64,000 bases of DNA from the NCBI GenBank assembly GCA_023213315.1, contig JAKCPI010001673.1, positions 1-64,000 on the forward strand, read 5' to 3'. A program made the position numbers and the translations under genes. Below the pieces are notes generated by a model. That model had not been told where the DNA came from. It did not search any database and saw only the letters and a list, made by a program, of their open reading frames with translations. Source of the DNA: Euborellia annulipes. Lineage: Eukaryota; Arthropoda; Insecta; Dermaptera; Anisolabididae. Shown piece by piece: positions 9,608 to 20,205 of this stretch (positions within the stretch are counted from its first letter, which is position 1; every line of letters begins with the position of its first letter).

Positions 9608-10828
9608 TTAAAAAAGAGAAAATTTTCTGTTGGGATTAGGAATTTCATTTGAGCTCTCTGAAGCCTGGAACCCCCTTTTTATGAATACTAAAAAAAATAT
9701 CTTGCTGTTTGTATAGTTGCACAAGGCCGGATTTAGAGGATTTGTTAGGAGGGGCAAAATTTAATTTGCCGCCACCTCCTTACTAATATTATAATATGCC
9801 GCTCCCTCCCTACCCCTGCGCTCTCATTGTAACTAAGCCAAATTGATTTTAAAATTTTAATCTTTCTTTAAATTTGAGTTTAAAATTTTCTCACCTCTAA
9901 AATTTTGCCCTCTAGGCCCTGGCATCTCGGGCCTAACCATATATCCACCACGAATAATGTTCATTCTTGTTTCTTAGAAGAGTCCACTGCCTAGAGGCGG
10001 CAAATTCCTTAAATTTCATTTTGTTTTTGGGAACCACTTTTCCTATTTTGATTAAAATGATTGACCAGCATCAGAAATTTTTTGAGTATCCTCCCCGATT
10101 TGGGGATTTAGGAACTTGAGTATTTTTCCTAGATCATCTATAAGATGCAAAATTTCATTTTGAAATTCCAACGCCAAGTTGGTCGCGACAGACGAATGGA
10201 CACTTCTCATTTAAATATAATAGATTATTTAATAATTATTGAGACTAACGTTACCCTCTACCCCTCCCTGAAAGGACTCTCTCTCTACTTGATAGTCAAA
10301 AAAAAATTCATGATAATTTAATTAACGTAAAAAAAAAAAAAAAAAACATTACAAAGAGGGTGGGAGAGAGAGAGAAGGAATTCTAAAATAAGGATATCGA
10401 AAGGGAGGGGGATATTTTTAGATTTCTAATCGAATAAATTATTTAAAGAAATTACACTACCTAAAAAGCGTGCGGTTTTTTAAATCTTGATTTAATTTCC
10501 TATACAAAGACTGAGTTTTAGATTATTCAAATCCCTTTTTTTTTAGGGAGGTTTTAAAAATAATAAAACCACCTAGCAAAGAGTGTAAAAAAAAAAAAAA
10601 GATGTATGGAAATATTTCATAAAATCTGAGGAGTCAAATCGTATCCAAATTTAGAAAAAAAAAAAAAAAAAAAAAAGGTGAAATTAACCAAAAAAATTAA
10701 TTCAGGAATGACATCTACTTTCCCAGATACTAGAGTACAAATGCGGGATTATATTAAAAATGCTAGAAAGAGAAAAATTTACATTTAAACAAATGCAAAT
10801 ATTTATACTTGTTGGATTATTGTTACTT
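9608..10828. other. Spacer with decayed hAT-like and Helitron pieces
   Basis: It contains CAAGGCCGGATTTAGAGG at 9719 and a related GGCCCTGGCATCTCGGGCC near 9915, which look like hAT-type ends. A Helitron 5' remnant in reverse lies at about 10070-10224, ending AATATAATAGA. Long A runs follow near 10330 and 10650. No gene is seen. Confidence 0.4.
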
Positions 10829-11500
10829 TCTCTTACCTCTATATATGTTAATATATAGAGAGAGGATTCATGTCAAAAATTCGATGTCGAGATTTTGATG
10901 GATATTCACGTTTTGAGGTCCCCTGAATCCAAAAATTGGTTTTCGCGACCAGTAGCGTATTCAGGTGTGGGGGCGAAGGGGGCGCTTGCCCCCCCCCCGC
11001 CCCAGGCGCATCAAGCCTTTGGGGCCCCTCGATGCCGACATAGGCCCCTAGCGCATCCGGCCTTTTTTCCAGGAATCTCGAGCTTTTTCCCAAAATCTCA
11101 GGCTTTTTTTTAAATTGCATAATAAATTCATTTTATACCACAAATTCGGAAAAAAAATTACAAAAAAAAGCTCGAACGAGATTAGAATATTAAAAAAAAA
11201 GGTCGAAAGAGATTCAAAACAAAAGCTCGAACGTAAAACTGCGCCCCAGTTGGGCTTCGCCCCTTCCGCCCTCAAAGGCTAGTTATACCGATGTTCGCAT
11301 GTTGCGAACAGACCATGTTGATCTGTCTGTGTGTGTTTGTGTCTGAACAAAATATCTCAAGAACGAAAAGAGCTAGGAGGTTGAAATTTTATATTTAAGT
11401 TAGGTACCCCCTGCGACGTGACACGAAACTTTTGAACAAAATCGGTCACTTTTTTTTCTCAAAATTGGCACCAACGATTTTGATTAAAATTCAATTTTTT
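10829..11500 (+). mobile_element. Twin-hairpin element, interrupted and truncated
   Basis: AT hairpin at 10829-10865 and body to about 10948. Foreign DNA of about 350 bp follows, with GGGGCGAAGGGGGCG and CGCCCTCAAAGGCTAG; the latter is shared with 37598-37640. The body then resumes at about 11305 (CTGTCTGTGTGTG) and stops at 11500 where a SINE begins. Confidence 0.7.
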
Positions 11501-11925
11501 TTTTATAATAAAAAACACACACTTTTTTCTCATTCACATAGTCTTTTCGGCAACTTAAGTCATTCAAGACTTTGACGATAACAGTTATTATTTATAATAT
11601 CTATTGGGGTCCAATTGGATACCAAATGGCTTAAATAAGAAGCCTGGACCCCATATATGTATATTAATCAATAACGGATATCGTCAAAGTCTTATATGGC
11701 CTGAGTTGAAAGACTGTGTGAATGTGTGTGTGAGTGTGAATGAGAAAAAAGTATGAGTGTTTTTTATAAAAAATAAAAAATCTTTTGGGGGTCCAGGCAT
11801 TTCTATTTAAGCCATTTGGTATCCAAATAGCTTAAATAAAATCATCGGTCTGCCGGGGTCCGAACCCGCGACGTTCGGTATAGTAAGGTAGCCGTCCAAC
11901 TAGACCAAGTCCGTAGGCAAATTCA
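11500..11925 (-). mobile_element. tRNA-SINE (reverse) with a second SINE nested in opposite orientation
   Basis: Reverse SINE from its A-rich tail (about 11500) to its tRNA head (ACCAAGTCCGTAGG near 11925). The B box reads, on the minus strand, GGGTTCGGACCCC. Between about 11620 and 11790 a forward 5'-truncated SINE is embedded, giving GATACCAAATGGC on the + strand and a second tail. Confidence 0.75.
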
Positions 11926-12518
11926 ATCGAAACATCTAGCTTCAGGTGCCGAATTAATAAATAAATAGTATTTAAAGAAGGAATGCACTAAAAAAAAAAA
12001 GAAGATAAACCAATTGTATTACATGAACGTCAATATAAATACCCTCTCAAGAAGAGGAAAAGGGGGGGAGGGAGAAGGTGTTTTTTATTATTTAAAGATA
12101 AGCTAAATAAACAAATAATTAAAGAACAAAAATGTCTGTCTCTCATTTGTGTCTGTTTTAGTGTCGTTTTTAGTAGGATCGAAGACAAAAACTTGACGGA
12201 AAGGGAGAGAGGGAAGGGGGGGGGGGGAGAGTTACGTATTAGTCATGATTTTTTAATATAATAGCAAGCAGCCCCCCTAAAAGGAGATAGATAGTAGGTA
12301 GGTAATAAAGTTGTAAATACGTAGAAACTCTCTTTTAAATGAAAGACAATTTCAAAGATTAAATTATTAAAATTTATTCAAAGACACAGAAAAAGAGAGA
12401 GGTAAATAGGGAGGGGAGTTTTTTCTCATTCTCCTTTTTCTTCTTTTAAGAATATTTTATCATCGAACAAGAAATTGTGTAGAACAGGATTATTCCGATT
12501 AATTGAGAGTAAGATAAT
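11926..12518. other. AT-rich spacer
   Basis: Poly-A, poly-G (12216-12228) and GA-rich stretches. No gene or family was recognised. Confidence 0.4.
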
Positions 12519-12605
12519 CAAAAAAAATATGGTGTGACTGGCGCACAGCACACAGCGTCACACCAGATTTTTTTAGTTTCAGACAGAACGGTAAATTTGA
12601 ATTCA
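12519..12605 (-). mobile_element. Twin-hairpin element end fragment, hairpin collapsed
   Basis: GGTGTGACTGGCGCACAGC followed directly by GTCACACCAGATT. The loop part of the hairpin has been deleted, leaving only the outer stem, then the TTTAGTTTCAGACAG block. A SINE interrupts it at 12619. Confidence 0.65.
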
Positions 12606-12809
12606 AGAAATACAATTTTTTTTTTTTTTAACACTCACACTTTTTTCTCATTCACATTCCACACACACACAGTCTTTTCGGCAGCTTAGGTCATATAAGA
12701 CTCTGACGATAACCGTTATATGGACCCTGTTATGCAATGGTGTGTCAAAGACCAAACATCGAGTTTTGAGAAAATCAACATTAAAGATTTTTGTTTTCAT
12801 TGGATTATA

Positions 12810-13050
12810 TGGACCCTGTTATGCAATGGTGTGTCAAAGACCAAACATCGAGTTTTGAGAAAATCAACAATAAAGTTTTTTGTTTACATTGGATTCTATA
12901 TAATTTTTCTTTTCAATTGTGCAAGTAACATTAAATATAAATTTTTTTAGGACATGTTTCATAAAAAATACTATTAATTAAAGCATTTGAAACAATATTC
13001 CGTGCTTAACTCAATTTTGAATTTTTTGGTCTTTGACACACCATTGCATA
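12810..13050. mobile_element. MITE-D inserted into MITE-D
   Basis: A complete 241-bp copy with the same ends and its own TA flanks (12808-12809 and 13051-13052), placed inside the outer copy. It gives the intact length of the family. Confidence 0.8.
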
Positions 13051-13102
13051 ACAGGGTCCATATATAATTTTTGTTGTCAATTGCGCAAGTAACATTAAAT
13101 AT

Positions 13103-13296
13103 TTTAATTTTTTATAAACCGAAATCAAATACATGCGCTATTGGTCGGCCAGAATTAAGTTTTCCAATAAAAAAGAAAAAACCTCATCCAGCTTTTTCTT
13201 TCTAAAATCAACTCTTCATCTGCTTTAAATTAAAGACAAGTAGTCTCAAGAAGTATGAGATTTTAAATAATTTTCTTGTCTAGTTTCGTAACAACA
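13103..13296. mobile_element. Retro-insertion related to the 15.2-kb foldback
   Basis: ATTAAATAT lies at both ends (13094-13102 and 13297-13305). The insert shares the GGTCGGCCAGAATTAAGTTT and CTTGTCTAGTTT blocks with 15690-15805. It is diverged from that element and lies within MITE-D. Confidence 0.6.
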
Positions 13297-13639
13297 ATTA
13301 AATATAAATTTTTTTAGGACATATTTCATATAAAATACTATTAATTAAAGCATTTGAAACAATATTCCGTACTTAACTCAATTTTGAATTTTTTTGGTCA
13401 TTGACACACCATTGCATAACAGGGTCCATATATGATAATATCTATTGGGTGTCCTGGCGTTTCTAATTAAGTCATTTGGTATCCACATGGCTTAAATAAA
13501 ATCATCGGACTGCCTGGGTCCGACGTTTGGTGTAGAAAGTAGGCACGCTACCAATTACACCAAGCCCGGGGGCAGAAATACAATTTATAAACATGGGAAA
13601 ATATTTATTTAGATTTAATTGAGGTGTATATAATATGAT

Positions 13640-13920
13640 TTATTTAAGGTTCAGGAAATCTCAAATGAACAACGCAGCTAGTCGTTTTTTCAATTTTATT
13701 CAAATGCAAAGTGCCAGGGCCAACGTTTCGGTCGCATATAGGACCATCATCAGGGCCAAGCCATTGTCAATTTATTATTCCTCTTGTTCATATTGGCCAA
13801 AGAAATTATTGATAATGCAATAAATTCAATGACCAAATTATTAGATACAGTGTGTTATTATGGACTGAGAGTGAGTGAATTGACCGAAATGTTGGCCCTG
13901 GCACTTTGCTAATTTATTAT
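13640..13920. mobile_element. Foldback element with hammerhead-like core
   Basis: The left arm, read on the minus strand, has CTGATGA, a GGTC/GACC stem and GAAACGTTGG, then AATAAA. The right arm repeats GACCGAAATGTTGGCCCTGG in + orientation. The CTGATGA-stem-GAAA pattern equals the conserved core of hammerhead ribozymes. Stem III and the cleavage site were not verified. Confidence 0.6.
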
Positions 13921-13929
13921 ATTATTAAT

Positions 13930-14258
13930 TTATTTTTTTGAATTTTAATCAAAATCGTTGGAGAAAATTTTGAGAAAATCAAAAAAAAAAAAAAAAACTG
14001 AAAAAGAACATCAGTAAAGTACTAGTACTTTTTGGCCGATTTTGTTCGGGGGGATACATAACTTAAATATAAAATTTCAGTCCGGTAGCTCAATTCTTTC
14101 ATGCTAAATATCGTTACACACAGACCCAGTTTTTTGTCTCAGGGGACCTCAAAACGTGTATATGCCTATCCATCAAAATCTCGACCTCGAATGTTCGACA
14201 TGAAATTAACTTTCTCTATATATATCAAGCTTAATATATACATAGGTAAGAGAAAGTA
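13930..14258 (-). mobile_element. Twin-hairpin element, 5'-deleted
   Basis: Reverse body from GAATTTTAATCAAAATCG through the AT hairpin ending GGTAAGAGAAAGTA. The CTGGTGTGAC end is missing. Confidence 0.7.
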
Positions 14259-15044
14259 AAAAAAAAATTAACTTAATCAAGAAATCTCAAAAGATCCAGC
14301 TTTTATTTTTTTAATTTTTGCCAGGTTTTTTAGATTCAACCCCACTGAGCTAGATTTTTGAATTCAAATAGGCGTCTGCGGTTTTGTGGTCCAGTAGTAG
14401 GGCGTGCTGAGCACATATCCGTGGATTAATAAAAGTTCTACCATATTGGCTTCATTGTCCAGCACATGACATAAAATTTGGTGATTTTTAAGCAATGTTT
14501 TTAGGTATGTATTAATTTATCAAGCCATCGTATGTTTAAATCTAAATTTGAAGAGTATAAAAAGAAAAGAAATTTGTTTAAAAGCCGGCCTTCTCTCTCG
14601 CACTCACCACCTACCCTCTAATGGTGGGATAGGTTCTTCTTCTTCTCCTTCTTGAGACCATCAAAAAGCGAATAGATTTTAATTTTAATTTAATTCCCAT
14701 CTATCGATCCTTTGTCTCGTCCCCTCCCACTTTAATAGCAGCGACTAACCAAGCCTTTAGGTAAAAAGCAATCTATCTAAAGCATTAATAATATCTCCTA
14801 ATAGAAAAGAAAGAGGAGAAGGAAGAAGGCCAACCAAAAACGACGACAACCAACACCAAAAACCATTAAGAAGCGAAGGTCAACGATAAAATAAGAGAGA
14901 GAGAGAGAAAAATGTCTATCTATTCTTCTCTCTATCTTTAGACTCCAGGGTCAAATGATTGAAAGAAATTCAATATTTAGCCCCGCCTGCAGGGTATGCA
15001 ATTTAATTTTTAACTTTGCCAATCAAAATTATTAGCTAATATAA
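14259..15044. other. AT-rich spacer
   Basis: Moderately complex AT-rich DNA with GA-rich parts (14800-14910). It contains no recognised element and no convincing frame. Confidence 0.35.
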
Positions 15045-15870
15045 AGGCGGCTTCACACGTAACTCCATTCTTTTTGTACCAGCAAGAACAAAAATTCCCT
15101 TCGGCACAAGCTTGCTTGTGCAAGTAATAGCTTATGCCGAAAATTAACCTAAAAATGTAAAATTCGGAAGGTTATTTATTCGAAGATAACAAGAAATCTT
15201 CACTTGCTTTAAATAGCTTCACAATAAATATTAATATTTAATCTTCGTGTAAACTCGAGATTTCCTTGTCGGTATTTAGAGCAGATGGTAGGGGGGTAAT
15301 AAAAGACAAATTTTTGGTTTGGCTTTTATTCGGGAAACTTAATTATGGCCCACCAATGTGTGCAACAGTAAATTGGTTTCGGTTTCAAAAGAAACCATTT
15401 TCAAGGCCTGAAAGGGAAAATACAATTCGTTGTTACATTGCAAAATCACAACAGATAGACAGAAATTACACAAAGTATTGACAATAGATTATTGGAATTA
15501 TTGTCCAACAACCAACTGTATCTTAAAACTGGTATATGTTTGTTTTTCCAATAATCTATTGTCAATACTTTGTGTAATTTCTGTCTATCTGTTGTGATTT
15601 TGCAATGTAACAACGAATTGTATTTTCACTTTCTTTTGAAACCGAAACCAATTTACTGTTGCACACATTGGTCAGCCATAATTAAGTTTCCCGAATAAAA
15701 GCCAAATCAAAAATTTGTCTTTTATTACCCCATCTGCTCCAAATACCGACAAGGAAATCTCGAGCTTACACGAAGGTATAACATTAATAGTCTTGTCTAG
15801 TTTTCGGTTTTAAATTAATATTTAAATTGAAATTTTAAATGAATTAATATATATGAAGGGCTTAGTGGAA
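15045..15870 (+). mobile_element. Family E repeat, interrupted by a foldback
   Basis: It begins GGCGGCTTCACACGTAA, has CTTGTGCAAG and ATGCCGAAAATTAACCT blocks and resumes after the foldback at 15826. A second copy spans 28311-29240 and a third, reversed and diverged, lies near 29890-30050. The family is unrecognised. Confidence 0.55.
15242..15813. mobile_element. Foldback retro-element with 12-bp duplication
   Basis: Two arms of about 240 bp (15242-15500 and 15545-15778) are near-perfect inverted copies around a loop of about 45 bp. ATTAATATTTAA flanks it (15230-15241 and 15814-15825). A one-sided tail after the right arm (GTATAACATTAATAG...) suggests the 3' end lies on the right. No hammerhead-like core was found here. 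Confidence 0.75.
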
Positions 15871-15944
15871 GATAGTCATAAGCCACCATTTTGTCATTTT
15901 TGAGATATTCATGCCATTGTATTCTTTTTCTTTAAATTCAGAAG

Positions 15945-16462
15945 ACCTCAAAACATGTACTGTATATCCATTAAAATCTCGGCATCGAATTTTCGACATT
16001 ATCGCAATACCTTCTCTCTATATATATTTCATATATAGGCCTATAGAAATAGGAGAAAGTAAAAATAATAATAACGTTGGACCATAATTCTTGTACTTCA
16101 TAGAGAAGATAGAAGAAATGGTTGCCATAGTAAAAGAATATAAATATTTTTCCATGTTTATAAATTTTACATCTTGAATTTTAATATAATGGCGAAAACT
16201 AAACAAATCTGGTATGACAAGCACAGAACACAACTTTTTCTTCCCGAAGGGTAAGAGAAAATTGTGTGCTGTGCGATCAGTCACAACAGATTTTTTTACT
16301 TTTTACTTATGAATTGGAAGTGGTCAAGTTTTGAAACTAATTTGCTATGGGAAACAAAATATATCTCGACACAAAAAATATGACCAGCACGGTACACAAC
16401 TTTCTCTTACCAAAGGGTAAGAAAAAGTTGTTTGACGGGCGCCAATCACACCAGATTTTTTG
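15945..16462. mobile_element. Cluster of three twin-hairpin fragments
   Basis: A reverse left-end piece with the AT hairpin (15945-16063), a forward right half ending in a CTGG/GACAAGC hairpin (16090-16297), and another forward right-end hairpin (16345-16462). The X-box-like site in the middle piece is mutated (GTTGCCATAGTAAA). Confidence 0.65.
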
Positions 16463-16478
16463 TATTATAAGTCCTGAA

Positions 16479-16735
16479 AGGGCGTAGTTCGTAGCGCGCT
16501 TGCCTTGTATACCAGGGGGGGTTCGGATCTCAGGCAGTCCGATGATTTTATTTAAGCCATTTGGATACCAAATGGCTTAAATAAGAATGCCTGGACCCCC
16601 AATAGATATATTTACAAATAACGAGTATCGTTTAAAGTCTTAAATGGTCTAAGTTGACGCATAAACTGTGTGTATGCGTGTGTGAATGTGAGTGTGAATG
16701 AGAAAAAGTGTGTGTTTTTTTTATAAAAAAAAAAA
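16479..16735 (+). mobile_element. tRNA-SINE with 10-bp duplication
   Basis: AAGTCCTGAA lies immediately before (16469-16478) and after (16736-16745). The tRNA head (GGGCGTAGTTCGTAGCGCG, then GGTTCGGATCTC) is followed by the palindrome TTTAAGCCATTTGG/CCAAATGGCTTAAA, a GTGTGTGAATGTGAG block and a poly-A tail. Confidence 0.9.
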
Positions 16736-16833
16736 AAGTCCTGAAGATTGGTGAGTTTAGTCCCCAAAACGTCTACATGTAGGATGTGTCGCTCCATTTT
16801 CTATTGCCAAAGTATAAGTGGTTTTATACCCAC

Positions 16834-17025
16834 CAAGGGCGGATCCAGAGATGTTTCTCGGGGGGGGGGGGGAATCTGGTGTGACTGGTCGCACAGCACA
16901 ATATTTTTTCTTAATTTCGGTAATTTAAAGGAGCATTCTGTACTTGTTTGCCAAAATATAAATAGAAATCAAATTTTTAAGTATTAATTTTTACTTTACC
17001 CCCCCCCCCCTTGTATCCGCCCTTG
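16834..17025. mobile_element. hAT-C MITE carrying a captured hairpin
   Basis: Ends CAAGGGCGGATCCAG and, inverted, CAAGGGCGGATACAAG, with ATACCCAC on both sides (16826-16833 and 17026-17033). Inside lies a decayed CTGGTGTGAC hairpin from the twin-hairpin family. The same combination occurs at 44603. Confidence 0.85.
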
Positions 17026-17033
17026 ATACCCAC

Positions 17034-17693
17034 TAATCTTTCATTTTATTCAATTACAAATTTATTTGATTTCGTAATTAATAAGAAAAAGAAGTTGTGT
17101 GCTTTGTGAAATAAGATGTTTCATTTTCGAATAACCAGGTAAAGAATTTAAATTTAATAAATCCAAGACAATTAGAAAGAAAGAAAAAGAGAGAGAGAGA
17201 GCGAGAGAGAGAGAGTGTATGGGTATGGTCGGTCGTCTGGGTGACTGACTGTGAGTGACTTTCGTTATACGACTGATGCGTGTCTTGGTTTTTATTAGAC
17301 CTCTCTCTCCTTTACCCCGACATCAATGTTTCAAAAAGCCATGCCAGCCATTGTAGCTGCTAACAAATGCTCAAGTGAAAAACACGAGAGCCACTTTATT
17401 TGCTTTGGTACACTCGAGCTGATTGCCCCACCCAACAACATGAGAATCCCTCCCCCTCTTCTTCCCTCAAATCCCACTGGGATATGAAGAGAAGAAGAAG
17501 AAGAGGAGGAGGAGATTTTATCCCTTCCCCTCTCACTCTCTATTCTATTCTACATGAGATGGGGAAAGAGAGGAGGGGCTCTAATTAAACTAACAACAAC
17601 CACTTCACTCTATTCTTCAGATGATATTCATCAAATTTTATATTATTACATAACAATTTAATTTTTATAGACTTTTTAAAATCTATCCAAGTG
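17034..17693. other. Spacer with GA microsatellite
   Basis: (GA)n at 17187-17216 and a slightly more GC-rich, complex stretch at 17220-17590. Short frames exist but have no recognisable domain or splice-flanked structure. Confidence 0.4.
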
Positions 17694-17695
17694 TA

Positions 17696-17898
17696 CAGTG
17701 AGCGCCACAATTAAGTCCCCACCTGATAGCTTAAGCCTTATGTATATGGTAATGGGGTATAGTGAAATAATTTTAATGACCGATAAGGTAAAACGTAAAA
17801 TCTGGTCCAGATGATTTTTCAAATTTAAAATTATTTCACCAATTACCACATATTAAAGCTAAAGCTATCAGATGGGAACCTAATTGTGACGCTCACTG
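17696..17898. mobile_element. Tc1/mariner-type MITE
   Basis: Inverted ends CAGTGAGCGCCACAATTA and CAGTGAGCGTCACAATTA extend for about 40 bases and are flanked by TA (17694-17695, 17899-17900). At 203 bp it has no coding capacity. The interior is nearly palindromic (AAATAATTTTAA...TTAAAATTATTT). Confidence 0.85.
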
Positions 17899-17923
17899 TA
17901 CACGCGATTTATGAAATTTAATT

Positions 17924-18174
17924 TTTTTTTTTTTTTAAACACCCTTTTTTTACTTTTCTCATTCACACTCACACTCACACAGTCTTTTCGGCAACTTAGG
18001 TCATACAAAACTCTTACGATAACCGTTATTAAATGTATATATTTATTGGGGATCAGGCATTCTTATTTAAGCCATTTGGTATCCAAATAAAATCATCGGA
18101 CTGCCTGTGATCCCAACCCGCGATCCTTGGTAAAAAAAGGCCAGCAGGCTAGCCACTAGACCAAGCCTGAAGGC
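17924..18174 (-). mobile_element. tRNA-SINE (reverse) with 12-bp duplication
   Basis: TGAAATTTAATT flanks it (17912-17923 and 18175-18186). The inner palindrome has lost its second half (GTATCCAAATAAAATC). Confidence 0.9.
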
Positions 18175-18237
18175 TGAAATTTAATTAAATAGTTGATAGT
18201 TCAAAATAAATAGGCATAGATTCATCCATTTTGCTTT

Positions 18238-18377
18238 CTCTTACATATATATTTAGAGAAAAAGAAAGTATTGAATTCATGTCAAAATGTCGATGTCGAG
18301 ATTTTGATGGATATACACGTTTTGAGTTCCCCTGAGTTCAAAATGGTCTGTCTGTATGTCTGACTGTGAACAAAATT
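18238..18377 (+). mobile_element. Twin-hairpin element, left end only
   Basis: AT hairpin followed by the GATGTCGAGATTTTGATGG block and the CTGTCTGT region. It is cut off by the SINE that begins at 18378. Confidence 0.65.
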
Positions 18378-18645
18378 TTTTTTTTTTTTAACAATAACAC
18401 TCACACTTTTTTTTTCTCACTCACACACACCTTCCCACAGTATGTCCAGCAACTTAGGCCATATAAGACTTTATGATAACCGTTATATATGAGATAATAT
18501 CTATTGGGGGTCCAGGATTTCTTATTTAAACCATTTGGTATCCAAATGGCTTAAATAAAATCATCGGACTACCTGGGATCCAAACCCACAACCCTTGGTA
18601 TACAAAATCAGCACCCTAACCCCTACACCAAGCCCCCGGGCCTAT
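18378..18645 (-). mobile_element. tRNA-SINE (reverse)
   Basis: T-rich tail, CATATAAGACTT block, intact inner palindrome and head ending ACACCAAGCCCCCGGGC. The B box is degenerate (GGATCCAAACCC on the + strand). Confidence 0.8.
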
Positions 18646-18846
18646 TTAAATTATAAATACAAAAAAAGAAAAAATAGAGCGTTAAAGCCCCCGGGCTTGG
18701 AGTAGTAGGTAGCGTGCCTACCTTCTATACCGAACGTCGCGGGTTCGGACCCAGGCAGTCCGATGATTTTATTTAAGCCATTTGGATACCAAATGGCTTA
18801 AAAAGAAATGCCTGGACCCCCAATAGATATTATCATATATAACGGT

Positions 18847-19426
18847 TAGAGCTCAGCACGGACCGATTTTTTTTTGGCCCGTACCGGCCCTACCCGTATT
18901 TTTTTTTGACTTCCCGCCCGTGTCCGTTTACCATTCTTTAGGCCGGCCCGTACCCGCCCGAAATTTTTTCAAACCCTCGGGAAGTTTATTGAATGAATGA
19001 ATGTCTAGAAATTTTTAAATAAAATAATTTTATTTAAAAAACTTTGAAATTATAGATTATTTATTTTAAAATATTTAATATAGTTGCGTGGAATGGAGTC
19101 AGCCAAGGAAAATGAAAAACAAAATTTATTCTGCCGACGTTTCGAGCGCCCGTCAAGCTCTTCCTCGGGACCTGTATAAGTGTCAAGTATTATAGATGGC
19201 AAAATAATTGGTTGACGGGCGCTCGAAACGTCGGCAGAATAAATTTTGTTTTTCATTTTATTTGGCTGACTCCATTCCACGCAACTATATTTAATACTCA
19301 CAGCCATTATAATAATTTAAAATATTTAATTTTATATACATTTTTAATAAAAAAAAAAAAAAAAAGTACCCGCCCGTAATTTTTTCATGGTCTTACCGGG
19401 CTTACCCGTACCTGTGAAGGGCTCTA
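18847..19426. mobile_element. hAT-D element inside a SINE
   Basis: Ends TAGAGCTCAGCACGG and, inverted, TAGAGCCCTTCACAGG, with ATAACGGT on both sides (18839-18846 and 19427-19434). The inner sequence is rich in CCCGTACCGGCCC-type repeats. It contains a foldback retro-insertion. Confidence 0.85.
19080..19315. mobile_element. Foldback element with 15-bp duplication and hammerhead-like core
   Basis: TTTAAAATATTTAAT flanks it (19065-19079 and 19316-19330). Arms meet at GAGCTTGACGGGC. On the minus strand the left arm reads CCGAGGA, a GAGC/GCTC stem and GAAACGTCGG, then AATAAA. A right-hand tail (ACTCACAGCCATTA) lies outside the arms and marks the 3' end. Confidence 0.7.
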
Positions 19427-19515
19427 ATAACGGTTATCGTAAAGTCCTATATGGCCTAAGTCGTTGCCGAAAAGACTGTGTGAATGAGAAAAAAGTGTGA
19501 ATGTTTAAAAAAAAA

Positions 19516-20205
19516 AATCTGGTGTGACTGGCGCACAGCACACAACTTTCTCTTACCTTCGGTAATCGAAAGTTGTGTTCTGTGCTTGTCACACCAGATT
19601 TTTTGTGTCGATATATATTTAGTTCCCGATAGTACAGAACATATGAATTCAGATGTAAAATTTATAAGTATGGGAAAATATTTATATTTTGTTACCATGG
19701 CAACCATTTCTCCTATCTTCCCTATGAAATACAAGAGTAAAGTGGTCTTCAGAAGATTTCAATTGCAAAATGAGAATATACATTTTAAAGAGCATCTAAA
19801 AAATAATTGATTTTTGAATTTTAAAAAAAATCGTTGGAGCAAATTTAGAGAAAATCGAAAAAAACTGAAAAAGTACATCAGTAAAGTACTAGTAATCTTT
19901 GGCCGATTTTGATTAAAAGCTTATTTTTCCGGTCCCGGGGGGTGTTTAAGTTAAATATAGAATTTCAACCTCGTAGCTCAATTCCTTCATGCTTAAAATT
20001 GAACACAGACACACCCACCCACCCACACACCCACCCACCCACCCACCCACACACAGACAGACCATGTCGCGAAAACCACTTTTTTGGATTCAGGGGACCT
20101 CAAAACGTGAAGATCCATCAAAATCTCGACATCGAATTTTTGACATGAATCCAATACTTTCTCTCTATATATATATTACATATATACATAGGTAAGAGAA
20201 AGTAA
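19516..20205 (-). mobile_element. Twin-hairpin element, full copy (reverse)
   Basis: CTGGTGTGAC hairpin at 19518-19602, X-box-like site 19691-19704, CCCA/CACA microsatellite 20008-20056, AT hairpin to 20204. All expected blocks are present in order. Confidence 0.9.

Larger units (their letters stand above)
12721..13428. mobile_element. MITE-D (TA-flanked), outer copy
   Basis: Inverted ends TGGACCCTGTTATGCAATGG, flanked by TA at 12719-12720 and 13429-13430. The interrupted SINE supplies the empty-site sequence. TA duplication and inverted repeats fit the Tc1/mariner group. It has since received a second MITE-D and a retro-insertion. Confidence 0.8.
12619..13573 (-). mobile_element. tRNA-SINE (reverse) with 13-bp duplication, split by MITE-D
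   Basis: AGAAATACAATTT flanks it on both sides (12606-12618 and 13574-13586), proving retroposition. The tail half lies before 12720 and the head half after 13430. The split is filled by the TA-flanked MITE-D. Confidence 0.85.
18686..19515 (+). mobile_element. tRNA-SINE, split by a hAT element
   Basis: Head GGGCTTGGAGTAGTAGGTAG and B box GGTTCGGACCC. The copy breaks at 18846 and resumes at 19427 with AACGGTTATCG. The A tail merges with the A run of the next twin-hairpin copy. Confidence 0.85.

Noticed and set aside
10948..11305. Well-defined hAT insertion in the 10829 twin-hairpin copy
   Set aside because: The candidate flanking 8-mers (TTCGCGAC and TTGCGAAC) differ at two positions and the right terminus is not an inverse of the left, so ends could not be fixed.
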